DNA of 64,000 nt from Olivibacter sp. SDN3. Lineage in GTDB: Bacteria; Bacteroidota; Bacteroidia; Sphingobacteriales; Sphingobacteriaceae. The stretch covers positions 62,001 to 126,000 of the forward strand of contig NZ_CP060497.1 in assembly GCF_014334135.1 (NCBI RefSeq), given 5' to 3'. The position numbers and the translations under genes were made by a program. Positions 28,293 through 36,180 of the stretch are shown here, piece by piece. The notes below the pieces were generated by a model, which ran no database searches, was not told where the DNA came from, and saw nothing but the letters and a program-made list of their open reading frames with translations. Each line of letters begins with the position of its first letter. Position 1 is the stretch's first letter.

Positions 28293-29123
28293 ATGTGCGA
28301 AGTATTGAACGTTAGCAGCAGTTGTTTTTACCGTTGGCTGGTTTGGCCCGAATCCCCCAGGGAACAACGCAGTAAAGCACTTGTGGATAAAATACAGCAG
28401 GTACACAGTGACAGTAAGTATATCTATGGCAGCCCACGGATAACCGCAGAGCTGCACAAAAAAGGTGAAATGGTATCAAGAAGCTACGTAGCAAGATTGA
28501 TGAAGAAACATGGGATACGAAGTAAGGTTAAGAAAAAATATAGGGTGACCACAGATTCGAGCCATAGTTATAGGATAGCTGAAAATCTCCTCCAAAGAGA
28601 TTTTTCAGCGGATTCCCTATCGCAAAAATGGGTTAGCGACATTACTTACATCCATACCGGCAAAGGGTGGCTTTATCTAACAACGGTTATCGATCTGGCG
28701 GACAGAAAAGTCATTGGATGGTCTTTAAGCACCGATATGACGACTAAAAACACTTCTGTACAAGCCATCAAAATGGCTATTAGAAACCGAGGTATCAAAG
28801 ATGGTCTTATCTTCCATTCGGATAGAGGGATCCAATATGCCTGCGATGAATTCAGGAGGGTAATTGTAAAAAACAAGATACTTCAAAGCATGAGTAGGAA
28901 GGCCAATTGCTGGGACAATGCAGTAGCTGAGAGCTTTTTCAAGACACTAAAGGCTGAAATGATCTACCATAGAAAATTCATCGATCAGCAATCGGCTAAA
29001 TTGGAGATCTTTGGATATATTGAAGGTTTTTATAATACCAAAAGAACACATTCTGCCCTGGGATATAAAACCCCTAAGCAGATCGAAGAGATGCTATTGG
29101 AAAAAGAGAAAATGGCAGCATAA
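28293..29123 (+). CDS. IS3-family transposase OrfB
   Basis: A 276-residue integrase-core transposase, normally made as an OrfAB fusion by -1 frameshifting. An HTH_21-type segment (YGSPRITAELHKKG) precedes the rve core. The DDE triad is Asp116 (VSDITYI), Asp177 (FHSDRG) and Glu213 (AVAESFFKTLK), with 35 residues between the last two. The sequence is intact and identical in protein to copy 2, so both copies look recently active. Confidence 0.95.
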   Translation: MCEVLNVSSSCFYRWLVWPESPREQRSKALVDKIQQVHSDSKYIYGSPRITAELHKKGEMVSRSYVARLMKKHGIRSKVKKKYRVTTDSSHSYRIAENLLQRDFSADSLSQKWVSDITYIHTGKGWLYLTTVIDLADRKVIGWSLSTDMTTKNTSVQAIKMAIRNRGIKDGLIFHSDRGIQYACDEFRRVIVKNKILQSMSRKANCWDNAVAESFFKTLKAEMIYHRKFIDQQSAKLEIFGYIEGFYNTKRTHSALGYKTPKQIEEMLLEKEKMAA

Positions 29124-29153
29124 AAAAGTCTCCTATTTTAAGTTGCAATTCCA

Positions 29154-29398
29154 TCATTGACCTGATCCAACAGATAAGGGACCTGCCCCTTCCCAATGGC
29201 AGAAAACTGGTAAGGAGCGATTATGACAGTCCTTACTATAAGCTTGTCGCGAAGTACTTCACCCATAAGGGAAAAGCAATATCCGTGGATACCGCACGGA
29301 ACTATTTTGTGAAGAAGGATCCCAGGGATGCAACAAAGGGCGTTAAGATCGAAGAGCACGAAAAACTCTTCAAGATCGTACCCAAAGGCCAAGACTAA
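29154..29398 (+). pseudogene. C-terminal fragment of an unidentified protein (split by IS)
   Basis: Open from the IS end with no start codon, reading IDLIQQIRDLPLPNGRKLVR... to ...LFKIVPKGQD, stop at 29,396-29,398. I do not recognise the family. It joins in frame with the fragment at 31,752-32,148 when the inverted segment is restored (...LVKEKDG + IDLIQQ...), so both are probably pieces of one gene that followed the second recombinase. The flanking bases (GGA versus TCA) do not form a clean target duplication. Confidence 0.6.
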
Positions 29399-29532
29399 AC
29401 CTCCCGTCCACTTTATAGACATGACCAACCGGCTCCGTTGGTCATCCAACCTACCCGATTATCCCCCAATTTTGTCCCGTTGGCACTACGGATATCCGTG
29501 CCATGTCGATCAGGAAAACAAATTGGGAAAGT

Positions 29533-29808
29533 ATGGAAATAGACATCGTAACGAAAGAAGACCTCCGCAGAATGAAGATGGAAATGATGGAGGAGATCAG
29601 GGAGATCCTAAAAGAAAATGTTAAAAAGGAAAGTAACCGCCAGTGGCTCCGCAGCACGGAGGTAAGGGAGATGCTGGGCATCTCGCCGGGAACATTACAG
29701 AACCTCCGTATCAACGGGACGTTACCTTACCGAAAGATCGGTGGCAGTATGTATTACCGCAGGGAGGATATCAGGAAAATGATGGAGGGAGGTAACAGCA
29801 ATGGGTGA
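29533..29808 (+). CDS. Helix-turn-helix protein, excisionase-like
   Basis: A 91-residue protein with a charged coiled N-terminus (VTKEDLRRMKMEMMEEIREIL) and a MerR/HTH_17-type DNA-binding domain (WLRSTEVREMLGISPGTLQNLRINGTLPYRKIGGSMYYRREDI). This family acts as excisionase or regulator in Bacteroidota mobile elements. A longer start at 29,503 is possible. It lies in the inverted segment, overlaps the next gene by 8 bp, and before the inversion followed the recombinase and unknown gene on the same strand. Confidence 0.85.
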   Translation: MEIDIVTKEDLRRMKMEMMEEIREILKENVKKESNRQWLRSTEVREMLGISPGTLQNLRINGTLPYRKIGGSMYYRREDIRKMMEGGNSNG

Positions 29809-30130
29809 GCGGATGGAATTGCCCAAGCACGCGTTCAGCGCGTTCTTTGAGCGGATTGGCGATGACGGGCGTTTGCTGCCCACGCACATCGGGTTGGTGG
29901 CGGCATTATTCTACCACCACGATTGCGGTAAGCCGCACGGCCATTTCCAAGCCAGCCGCAGGAAGCTGATGCGCATCTCGCGGATACGCTCCATCGCCAC
30001 GTACCACAAATGCCTGTCGGAACTGGTGGCCTACGGTTATGTGGAGTACCACCCCTCGTGGCATCCTGCCAAGGGCAGCAGGTTCAGGTTCATCATCCGC
30101 ACGGGGGGAGGGGTAAATGGTCAGAATTGA
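29801..30130 (+). CDS. Hypothetical winged-helix-like protein of mobilisable elements
   Basis: A 109-residue protein. The middle (LVAALFYHHDCGKPHGHFQASRRKLMRISRIRSIATYHKCLSELVAYGYVEYHPS) looks like a winged helix, with a recognition helix and a Y-x-x-Y-x-P wing as in replication or regulatory proteins. It is an unnamed family in my knowledge, seen between excisionase and bfmA-type genes. It overlaps both neighbours (8 bp and 14 bp), which argues for translational coupling in one operon. Confidence 0.7.
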   Translation: MGERMELPKHAFSAFFERIGDDGRLLPTHIGLVAALFYHHDCGKPHGHFQASRRKLMRISRIRSIATYHKCLSELVAYGYVEYHPSWHPAKGSRFRFIIRTGGGVNGQN

Positions 30131-30501
30131 TGAGAACAAGAAATCCGTCCGTTTCCCCGAGGCGGTGGACGAACGGCTCACCCTGCTTGCGCGGAAACTT
30201 GGCCGCACCAAGCGGGAACTGTTCATGCAGATGGTGGATTATTTCTACAAGAGCAAGAAAGACCCCGCCGACCTGAACGATGAGGTGCTGAAAAAGGAGT
30301 TATCGAACGGTATCAGCCGCATCCTCTCGTTCATCCGCAAACAGGAGGGTGACATGCTCGTGCCGATGTATTCGGCGATGGAGGAACTGATGGCCATCGC
30401 CAAGATGCAAAGCCCGCTTTTGAAAAGCATAGGCAAAGGGCAGTCGGAGGCAACCATCATGGGCAGGGAAACCATCGGCTACCTGAAACTGGTGGACGGC
30501 A
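30117..30501 (+). pseudogene. BfmA/BtgA-like mobilisation protein, N-terminal part (split by IS)
   Basis: Starts MVRIDENKKSVRFPEAVDERL, a ribbon-helix-helix-like DNA-binding start, then LGRTKRELFMQMVDYFYKSKKDPADLNDEVLKKELSNGI, the recognisable BfmA/BtgA pattern. Native coding sequence stops at the IS boundary (residue about 128, ...LKLVDG). The frame then runs into the IS and ends at 30,581 with IS-derived residues. The C-terminal 55 residues are on the other strand at 27,731-27,903. BfmA-type proteins assist the relaxase at the transfer origin, so mobilisation is probably impaired. Confidence 0.87.
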
Positions 30502-30531
30502 TGGAATTGCAACTTAAAATAGGAGACTTTT

Positions 30532-31362
30532 TTATGCTGCCATTTTCTCTTTTTCCAATAGCATCTCTTCGATCTGCTTAGGGGTTTTATATCCCAGGGC
30601 AGAATGTGTTCTTTTGGTATTATAAAAACCTTCAATATATCCAAAGATCTCCAATTTAGCCGATTGCTGATCGATGAATTTTCTATGGTAGATCATTTCA
30701 GCCTTTAGTGTCTTGAAAAAGCTCTCAGCTACTGCATTGTCCCAGCAATTGGCCTTCCTACTCATGCTTTGAAGTATCTTGTTTTTTACAATTACCCTCC
30801 TGAATTCATCGCAGGCATATTGGATCCCTCTATCCGAATGGAAGATAAGACCATCTTTGATACCTCGGTTTCTAATAGCCATTTTGATGGCTTGTACAGA
30901 AGTGTTTTTAGTCGTCATATCGGTGCTTAAAGACCATCCAATGACTTTTCTGTCCGCCAGATCGATAACCGTTGTTAGATAAAGCCACCCTTTGCCGGTA
31001 TGGATGTAAGTAATGTCGCTAACCCATTTTTGCGATAGGGAATCCGCTGAAAAATCTCTTTGGAGGAGATTTTCAGCTATCCTATAACTATGGCTCGAAT
31101 CTGTGGTCACCCTATATTTTTTCTTAACCTTACTTCGTATCCCATGTTTCTTCATCAATCTTGCTACGTAGCTTCTTGATACCATTTCACCTTTTTTGTG
31201 CAGCTCTGCGGTTATCCGTGGGCTGCCATAGATATACTTACTGTCACTGTGTACCTGCTGTATTTTATCCACAAGTGCTTTACTGCGTTGTTCCCTGGGG
31301 GATTCGGGCCAAACCAGCCAACGGTAAAAACAACTGCTGCTAACGTTCAATACTTCGCACAT
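30532..31362 (-). CDS. IS3-family transposase OrfB (copy 2)
   Basis: 276 residues, identical to the copy at 28,293-29,123, with an intact DDE triad (Asp116, Asp177, Glu213). Expected to be translated as an OrfAB fusion through the A6G slippery site. Confidence 0.95.
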   Translation of the reverse strand: MCEVLNVSSSCFYRWLVWPESPREQRSKALVDKIQQVHSDSKYIYGSPRITAELHKKGEMVSRSYVARLMKKHGIRSKVKKKYRVTTDSSHSYRIAENLLQRDFSADSLSQKWVSDITYIHTGKGWLYLTTVIDLADRKVIGWSLSTDMTTKNTSVQAIKMAIRNRGIKDGLIFHSDRGIQYACDEFRRVIVKNKILQSMSRKANCWDNAVAESFFKTLKAEMIYHRKFIDQQSAKLEIFGYIEGFYNTKRTHSALGYKTPKQIEEMLLEKEKMAA

Positions 31363-31394
31363 CTTCTCTACGGAATATACTTCTCGGTTCTCCT

Positions 31395-31694
31395 TTATGA
31401 ACCGGTATATGGACCGTCTCCCCTGGAGAAGATGGCTATGGCCTTTTTTAAGATATCGCGTTCTAATTCTGTATCTCTTAATTTCTTGCGTAAAATCCTT
31501 AACTCCTGCTCCTCCGGACTGATCTTGGGATTGTCAGGTAAAACCTTATTCCCATTATAACGTGGATTTCTACGCCATTTACTCAGTAAACTGGGGTCTA
31601 TGTCTAATTCCTTAGCTACATCGGCTACAGATCCCTTAACAACGCTCAAATCGACCGCCATTATCTTAAACGAATCATCAAATTTTCTATGCAT
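31395..31694 (-). CDS. IS3-family OrfA (copy 2)
   Basis: 99 residues, identical to the copy at 27,961-28,260, with helix-turn-helix and leucine-zipper-like tail. Its start lies 57 bp from the IS end in both copies. Confidence 0.92.
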   Translation of the reverse strand: MHRKFDDSFKIMAVDLSVVKGSVADVAKELDIDPSLLSKWRRNPRYNGNKVLPDNPKISPEEQELRILRKKLRDTELERDILKKAIAIFSRGDGPYTGS

Positions 31695-31751
31695 TTCTAC
31701 AAATTTAAAATTACTGTCTAAATCTGTCTCGCTTTAAAGGTAGCAACTCCA

Positions 31752-32148
31752 TCCCGTCCTTTTCTTTCACCAGCACATCGTTAGGCCGGATGTTCCATTT
31801 ATCGCGTGTGCCGAGGTATTGCTGGAATTCGGTAAGTTTCCCGATGTTTGACAAATGCCGGGGATGCTCGGATGAGAACGGGTCTTTTCGTTCGAAATGC
31901 TCAATCCGTTTCTGCACGATATACCACACATGGGAAAGGAAATCTTTTTCGGAACCCTGCCCATTGGACAGGAAATAATTCAGGTGATAGGTATAATAGT
32001 TCTCAAATTCGGTTTTGTCCAACCCATATGTTTTGAGCAAAAAATGGTTGTTGCCATACCCCCTCTTCAGACCAAGTATGTTGCCAACATCAAACGGATG
32101 AGGGGAAAAATCGAAGCGGTTCCTGCTTTTGAAGTAATGTAATCCCAT
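31752..32148 (-). pseudogene. N-terminal/central part of an unidentified protein (split by IS)
   Basis: About 132 residues from an ATG at 32,148 (MGLHYFKSRNRFDFSPHPFD...) to the IS boundary (...NIRPNDVLVKEKDG). The frame then runs into the IS and stops at 31,711. The frame is also open upstream of this ATG into the recombinase gene, so the true start is uncertain. I considered an RteC-type regulator because of the position after a recombinase, but saw no clear RteC motif. The likely C-terminal remainder is at 29,154-29,398. Confidence 0.6.
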
Positions 32149-32171
32149 TGCGATAGTCTTTGAATCTGTAT

Positions 32172-33254
32172 TTACAAAATCCTGTCCAACGGGCTTTTGA
32201 TTGCACTCACTTGCGCATTGCCGACCTTTGCATAAAGCATCGTGGTCTTGATGTCGTTGTGACCAAGTAGCTGCTGAATGAATGATATGTCCGTGCCGTA
32301 TTCCAGTAAATGTGTGGCGTAGCTATGCCGCAAACCGTGTATCCCTATCGGCTTGTTTACCTTTGCGGCCTTCATCGCACTCTTGAACACCGCTTGGACA
32401 CTGCGAACGGAATACTGCCCTCCATACTGGCCTTCAAAAAGATAGGTCTTGGGGCGATACGATTTGTAATACTCCCGCAGCAAATCCAGCACCGCGGTCG
32501 GTAACGGTACATATCGGTCTTTCTTTCCTTTACCCGCTTCGATGAGCACCTGCATCCGTCCGCTGTCGATGTCACTCACTTTCAGGTTGACAACCTCACT
32601 TACTCGCAGTCCCATTCCGTAGCACAGTTGCAACATCAGCAAATGCTTCCGGTTTCGTACCGCGTCGAATATCCGTTTTACTTCCTTTTGGCTCAACACT
32701 TTTGGCAAAGTAGACGGCTTCTTTGGGCGTGGGATTTCGGCAAAGAAGTCCGGTTTATGGAGCACCTGTTCAAAATAGAATTTAACGGCGTTGAGCCTGC
32801 TGTGCAGTTGGTTTTCCGAAATCTTCAATGTATTGATGCAATAAAGGATGTAAGCTCGGAGACGGTCGTAGCCCAGCGAATCAACGGGCACGTCTTTCAC
32901 CACATACAGCAACTGTGCAAATTCGACCATGTAGGTCTTTATCGTTGACGGGCTGTAGGCTTTCATCTGCAATACCTCTTTCATGCGTTGCAACTCCCGT
33001 GCATTCACGAGTGACAATTTGGACAATACCCCTTTGCCAACCGGTGGGATTTCCATCCCAAACAGTGTCCGGAAATGGGTGTTGTCCGGCACATACCAGC
33101 ACTTTTCAGACCTGCTCCACCTGCCTTTCAGCGATTTGACTAAATCAATCTTTGCCCGGTCGTATTTGAAATCCACCCAAATGACCGCCGAATCATTATG
33201 CCTACCCTCCCGGAAAGCAAAATCGGAAAAATCAATAGCTTCCATACTGCGCAT
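32172..33254 (-). CDS. XerC/D-like tyrosine recombinase
   Basis: A 360-residue recombinase with an unusual N-terminal domain (about 1-75, containing WVDFKYDRAKIDLVKSLKGRW), a SAM-like core-binding domain (about 85-170) and a complete catalytic set: Arg217 (GMGLRVSE), Lys in GKGKKDRYVP (about 244), H306-x-x-R309-H310 (HGLRH), H332 (LGHND) and Tyr341 (MLYAK). The ending SPLDRIL resembles integron integrases, but the IntI-specific insert before HxxR is absent. It is unrelated in detail to the integrase at 24,150, so the island has two different recombinases. It sits at the boundary between GC-richer mobilisation genes and AT-rich cargo. Confidence 0.92.
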   Translation of the reverse strand: MRSMEAIDFSDFAFREGRHNDSAVIWVDFKYDRAKIDLVKSLKGRWSRSEKCWYVPDNTHFRTLFGMEIPPVGKGVLSKLSLVNARELQRMKEVLQMKAYSPSTIKTYMVEFAQLLYVVKDVPVDSLGYDRLRAYILYCINTLKISENQLHSRLNAVKFYFEQVLHKPDFFAEIPRPKKPSTLPKVLSQKEVKRIFDAVRNRKHLLMLQLCYGMGLRVSEVVNLKVSDIDSGRMQVLIEAGKGKKDRYVPLPTAVLDLLREYYKSYRPKTYLFEGQYGGQYSVRSVQAVFKSAMKAAKVNKPIGIHGLRHSYATHLLEYGTDISFIQQLLGHNDIKTTMLYAKVGNAQVSAIKSPLDRIL

Positions 33255-33382
33255 TTTGTATTACCTAATAAAGCAAATCTAAGAAAGTTATACAAAATGC
33301 GCAACGGATAAAATCACACAACCATAAAGTGAAGTCCCTTACAAACAAATATTTATGGCAAAACAGAGAATTATTGGTTTTT

Positions 33383-33413
33383 TTGTGTAGAGAAGATTAT
33401 TGCGTATATTTGA
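33383..33413 (+). promoter_or_regulatory. Predicted promoter of the Crp/Fnr gene
   Basis: TTTG (33,383-33,386), a 19-bp spacer and TATATTTG (33,406-33,413), an exact fit to the Bacteroidota consensus. It is 50 bp upstream of the start codon. The rest of 33,255-33,462 shows nothing else. Confidence 0.65.
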
Positions 33414-33462
33414 GAGTTAGCCACCATTGTAGTGCGACACTTAAACATCGAAAGACTTCCAC

Positions 33463-34026
33463 ATGAACGAAATCTTAAAATATATAGGCAATATTTCACG
33501 GCTCGAAGAACAAGCTCAAGGAGATTTTTTGAAAGCCTTTCAAGTTAAATCCTTTAAGAAGGGGGACTATCTTTTAAGAGCAGACAAAGTTTGTAAGGAA
33601 TACTACTTTATCAAAGAAGGACTAACAAAATCTTTTTTCTTCAACGATGAAAAAGAATTTATAATGAAATTTTTTAAAGAAAATATGTTCTTTACTGAAA
33701 TCAGCAGTTATGTCATCCAGAAACCTTCAAAATATATGATTCTTGCATTAGAAGACACGACAGTTTATGCAATCAACAAAACTTCCATACAAGAGTTGTG
33801 CAAAAAACATCATTGCATTGAAACACTATTTAGTAAACTGTTTTCATTTACAACATTAGGAATGATGAAACGTATCAGCGAAATGCTTGAAGATAATGCT
33901 ACTAAAAGACACCAAATATTTGTGAATGAAAATAAGGGACTTCTACAACGTATCAGCCTTGGCGACCTTGCCAACTATCTCGGTATAACTCAAGTGTCTT
34001 TAAGCAGGATTAGAAGTAGCAAATAA
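33463..34026 (+). CDS. Crp/Fnr-family transcriptional regulator
   Basis: A 187-residue protein with a cyclic-nucleotide-binding-like N-terminal domain (about 25-115: FKKGDYLLRADKVCKEYYFIKEGLTKSFF) and a C-terminal winged helix (LLQRISLGDLANYLGITQVSLSRIRSS). There is no cysteine cluster of the FNR type. Bacteroidota members of this kind often regulate neighbouring redox or resistance genes. It is the first gene of the AT-rich cargo and probably acts on the AhpD-like gene next to it. Confidence 0.9.
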   Translation: MNEILKYIGNISRLEEQAQGDFLKAFQVKSFKKGDYLLRADKVCKEYYFIKEGLTKSFFFNDEKEFIMKFFKENMFFTEISSYVIQKPSKYMILALEDTTVYAINKTSIQELCKKHHCIETLFSKLFSFTTLGMMKRISEMLEDNATKRHQIFVNENKGLLQRISLGDLANYLGITQVSLSRIRSSK

Positions 34027-34104
34027 TTTTTTATCATTTGTAAAAAGAAATCTTTTCTATTCGGATTAGTTTTGCACCATTATTAATTTAAAAAGTAAAA
34101 AATA

Positions 34105-34557
34105 ATGGAAAAAAGAATGAACAATCCAGCCTTAATATTAGGCGTAAACCCTGCCATCCAAACAATGATGGGTTCTATTTACCAAAGTGGTATTTCACCA
34201 GAGTTACTAGAATACGTAGGTTTGAGAGTCGGACAAATGACCAATTGCGAATTATGTATTGGAGAAGCAATAGGGAAAGCCAAAGACAATCCAATAACAA
34301 GAGACCGAATTGAATATGTATTGTCTTGGAGAGATTCAAAAAAATTCAATGAATCTGAACAAACTGCACTTGAACTGACAGAAGCAATTACCAAATTAGA
34401 GAATAAGTACGAATCTGTTTCAGATGAACTTTGGCAAAAGACTGAAAAATATTTTGGGGAAAAGGAAAGGTCGGCTTTGGTAGTATTCATTTCTGTGATG
34501 AATATGTTTACACGTATTAATGTAGCTACAAGGCAATTAACAGCAGAATGGGCATAA
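34105..34557 (+). CDS. AhpD-like / carboxymuconolactone decarboxylase-family protein
   Basis: A 150-residue alpha-helical protein with the redox motif C-E-L-C in GQMTNCELCIGEAIGKA (about 49-65), characteristic of AhpD-like proteins with peroxidase or disulfide reductase activity. FNESEQTALELTEAITKL is the usual second half. It probably acts in oxidative or electrophile stress together with the regulator upstream (78-bp gap with a TAGTTTTG -7-like box). A palindromic attC-like element follows. Confidence 0.85.
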   Translation: MEKRMNNPALILGVNPAIQTMMGSIYQSGISPELLEYVGLRVGQMTNCELCIGEAIGKAKDNPITRDRIEYVLSWRDSKKFNESEQTALELTEAITKLENKYESVSDELWQKTEKYFGEKERSALVVFISVMNMFTRINVATRQLTAEWA

Positions 34558-34583
34558 ACTTATAGCTGGAAAACAACGAACGG

Positions 34584-34711
34584 CTAACAAGGTATTGCCA
34601 AAATGGGGGCTGACATAAGTATATCAACAGATGTGCTTCTGTCAGCTTTTGTGCTATATTTGAACTGACGGTTTTCAAATGCCCCCACTTCGGCAATACC
34701 CAAAACGTTAG
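34584..34711. repeat. attC-like imperfect palindrome A
   Basis: CTAAC (34,584), GGTATTGCC (34,591-34,599) and TGGGGGC (34,604-34,610) are mirrored by GCCCCCA (34,681-34,687), GGCAATACC (34,692-34,700) and GTTAG (34,707-34,711), around a 70-nt centre. The outer CTAAC...GTTAG pair plus interrupted inner stems is the layout of integron attC sites, and GTTAGGT fits GTTRRRY. No IntI gene is present. It may instead be a Bacteroidota intergenic palindrome. Confidence 0.55.
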
Positions 34712-34776
34712 GTGCAAGGCTAACGAACCGCACAGCTTGACCGTGAAAAATTATACCGACAGATAATCTTCGAGCT

Positions 34777-35121
34777 TTATGACAACGGTAACTTTTCACT
34801 AATCACTTTTTTATGGTTTTTACCCCATACAACCATTTGTTCCAATATGGGCAACAACGAATAGGTGTATTTAGACAACTTGTATTCTACTGAAAGTGGA
34901 CTATCAAAAACCTTTCTTTCTATCAACTTATTTTCTTCAAGGTGTTTCAGCTCTTTTGACAATACTCGTGTGGTAATTTTTGGGACGTTTCGCTGTATTT
35001 CCCTATAACGACAACAGCCTTTGCTCAATGCCGTCAATATGGGCATTTTCCATTTTCCGCCTATTACAAATAATGTGTCTTGCAAGTGTTTCATTGCTTC
35101 TTCGTCTGTCATTCCTTTCAT
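34777..35121 (-). CDS. HxlR-family transcriptional regulator
   Basis: A 114-residue winged-helix regulator with the family signature GGKWKMPILTALSKGCCRYREIQRNVPKITTRVLSKELKHLEENKLI. HxlR proteins often sense thiol stress, quinones or aldehydes through cysteines, and the CC pair here (in KGCCRY) is a candidate. It is divergent from an SDR gene across 79 bp that contain a perfect inverted repeat, so it likely represses itself and the SDR. Confidence 0.92.
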   Translation of the reverse strand: MKGMTDEEAMKHLQDTLFVIGGKWKMPILTALSKGCCRYREIQRNVPKITTRVLSKELKHLEENKLIERKVFDSPLSVEYKLSKYTYSLLPILEQMVVWGKNHKKVISEKLPLS

Positions 35122-35131
35122 ACCTATTATG

Positions 35132-35147
35132 GTATCCTTTTGGATAC
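35132..35147. promoter_or_regulatory. Candidate HxlR operator
   Basis: Perfect inverted repeat GTATCC-TTTT-GGATAC in the hxlR/SDR divergent intergenic region, 11 bp upstream of the hxlR start codon. A further half-site GATACC lies just before the SDR in a TACCTTTG -7-like element. The link to HxlR is inferred from position. Confidence 0.6.
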
Positions 35148-35200
35148 TGATTGTAAATGTATATCATTTTACTGATACCTTTGCATAAAATTTAAACAAA

Positions 35201-36025
35201 ATGATAAATAAAAAAGTAGCGTTAATTACAGGTGCTTCGGCAGGAATGGGAAAAGAAACTGCAAAACGGTTAGCACAAAATGGGTATATCGTATATGGTG
35301 TGGCTCGTAGAACAGAAAAAATGAAAGATTTGGAAACATTTGGGATTCATACATTGGAAATGGACATTACAAATGACCAATCTATCGTAAATGTTGTAGA
35401 AAAAATTATTGCAACCGAACAACGGATTGATATATTGATAAATGCGGCAGGTTTTGGTTCCCACGGAGCTCTTGAAGACGTTCCGATAAGCGATGCAAAG
35501 TATCAGTTGGAAGTAAATGTTTTTGGATTGGCAAGATTAACCCAGTTAGTGTTACCTTATATGAGAAAAAACAACTTCGGTAAAATTATAAATATTTCGT
35601 CTGTTGCAGGTAAAGTTGCGGGACCTTACAGCAGTTGGTATCACGCAAGTAAATTTGCGTTGGAGGGTTTGAGTGATAGTCTTCGTCAGGAAGTAAAACC
35701 ATTCGGGATTGATGTAGTAGTGATACAACCCGGTTCTATAAAGTCGGAATGGGCAGATATTGCTATTGGAAATTTGCGTAAAACGTCAGGCAAAGAAACA
35801 TCAGCATATAAGAAAGGAGCTTTAAGTTTTGCCAATTCCATTGAAAAAACAGAAAGCAAAGGGTCTGACCCAAAAGTTATTGTTGATTTGATTTACAAAG
35901 CCATTGCAGCAAAAAATCCCAAAGCAAGATATGCAGGTGGTCATATGGCTAAAATAGGGCTTTTTATGCGAAAAATCCTATCCGACAGAATGTTTGATAA
36001 AATGATTGCAAGTCAATTTTCATAA
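35201..36025 (+). CDS. Short-chain dehydrogenase/reductase (1)
   Basis: A 274-residue classical SDR with cofactor loop TGASAGMG (about 10-17), NAAGFGSHG, active-site SSVAG and YHASK (Tyr-x-x-x-Lys), and PGSIKSEW after it. The Arg in VARRTEK after strand 2 suggests NADP(H). It is divergent from hxlR. The substrate is unknown, though a carbonyl or quinone substrate would suit HxlR control. Confidence 0.93.
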   Translation: MINKKVALITGASAGMGKETAKRLAQNGYIVYGVARRTEKMKDLETFGIHTLEMDITNDQSIVNVVEKIIATEQRIDILINAAGFGSHGALEDVPISDAKYQLEVNVFGLARLTQLVLPYMRKNNFGKIINISSVAGKVAGPYSSWYHASKFALEGLSDSLRQEVKPFGIDVVVIQPGSIKSEWADIAIGNLRKTSGKETSAYKKGALSFANSIEKTESKGSDPKVIVDLIYKAIAAKNPKARYAGGHMAKIGLFMRKILSDRMFDKMIASQFS

Positions 36026-36180
36026 AGAATGATATTAAGAAGCGACCTAAAAGCAAAAAAAATACAACCTAAATAAAGACGGTTTTCATTGACATTTCAA
36101 TTTTGGCTACAACAAAGTCAAATTCGGCAACACCTGTTCTTTTAAACCGTTGCAACTTTGCATCAATAAAAAACAGGAAA

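Larger units (their letters stand above)
27904..29153 (+). mobile_element. IS3-family insertion sequence, copy 1
   Basis: A 1,250-bp element with imperfect terminal inverted repeats of about 26 bp (left TGGAGTTGCTACC..., right complement TGGAATTGCAACT..., sharing the inner GAGAC). It has two overlapping-frame genes with a DDE transposase. Immediate flanks are TGC (left) and TCA (right), so there is no target duplication at this copy in its present context. The left flank pairs with the complement of the flank at copy 2. Confidence 0.93.
30502..31751 (-). mobile_element. IS3-family insertion sequence, copy 2 (inverted)
   Basis: 1,250 bp, the same element as copy 1 in opposite orientation. Both encoded proteins are identical, and the ends I compared match base for base. 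Flanks are GCA (left) and TCC (right). The left flank GCA is the complement of TGC next to copy 1, which is the target duplication that the inversion separated. Confidence 0.93.

Noticed and set aside
31198-31560. 120-codon frames opposite the IS transposase (also at 28,095-28,457)
   Set aside because: They are antisense shadows of orfA/orfB and occur in both IS copies for that reason.
27904-31751. The two IS copies as a composite transposon carrying the mobilisation genes
   Set aside because: The outer flanks (TGC and TCC) are not a duplication, and the inner segment continues genes broken at the IS ends. Inversion between two separate insertions explains more.
31752-32148. RteC-type regulator
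   Set aside because: Position after a recombinase fits, but I could not find the conserved RteC segments in either fragment.
32172-33254. Integron integrase (IntI)
   Set aside because: The ending SPLDRIL and nearby palindromes are suggestive, but the IntI-specific insert before the HxxR motif is missing and the N-terminal domain is different.
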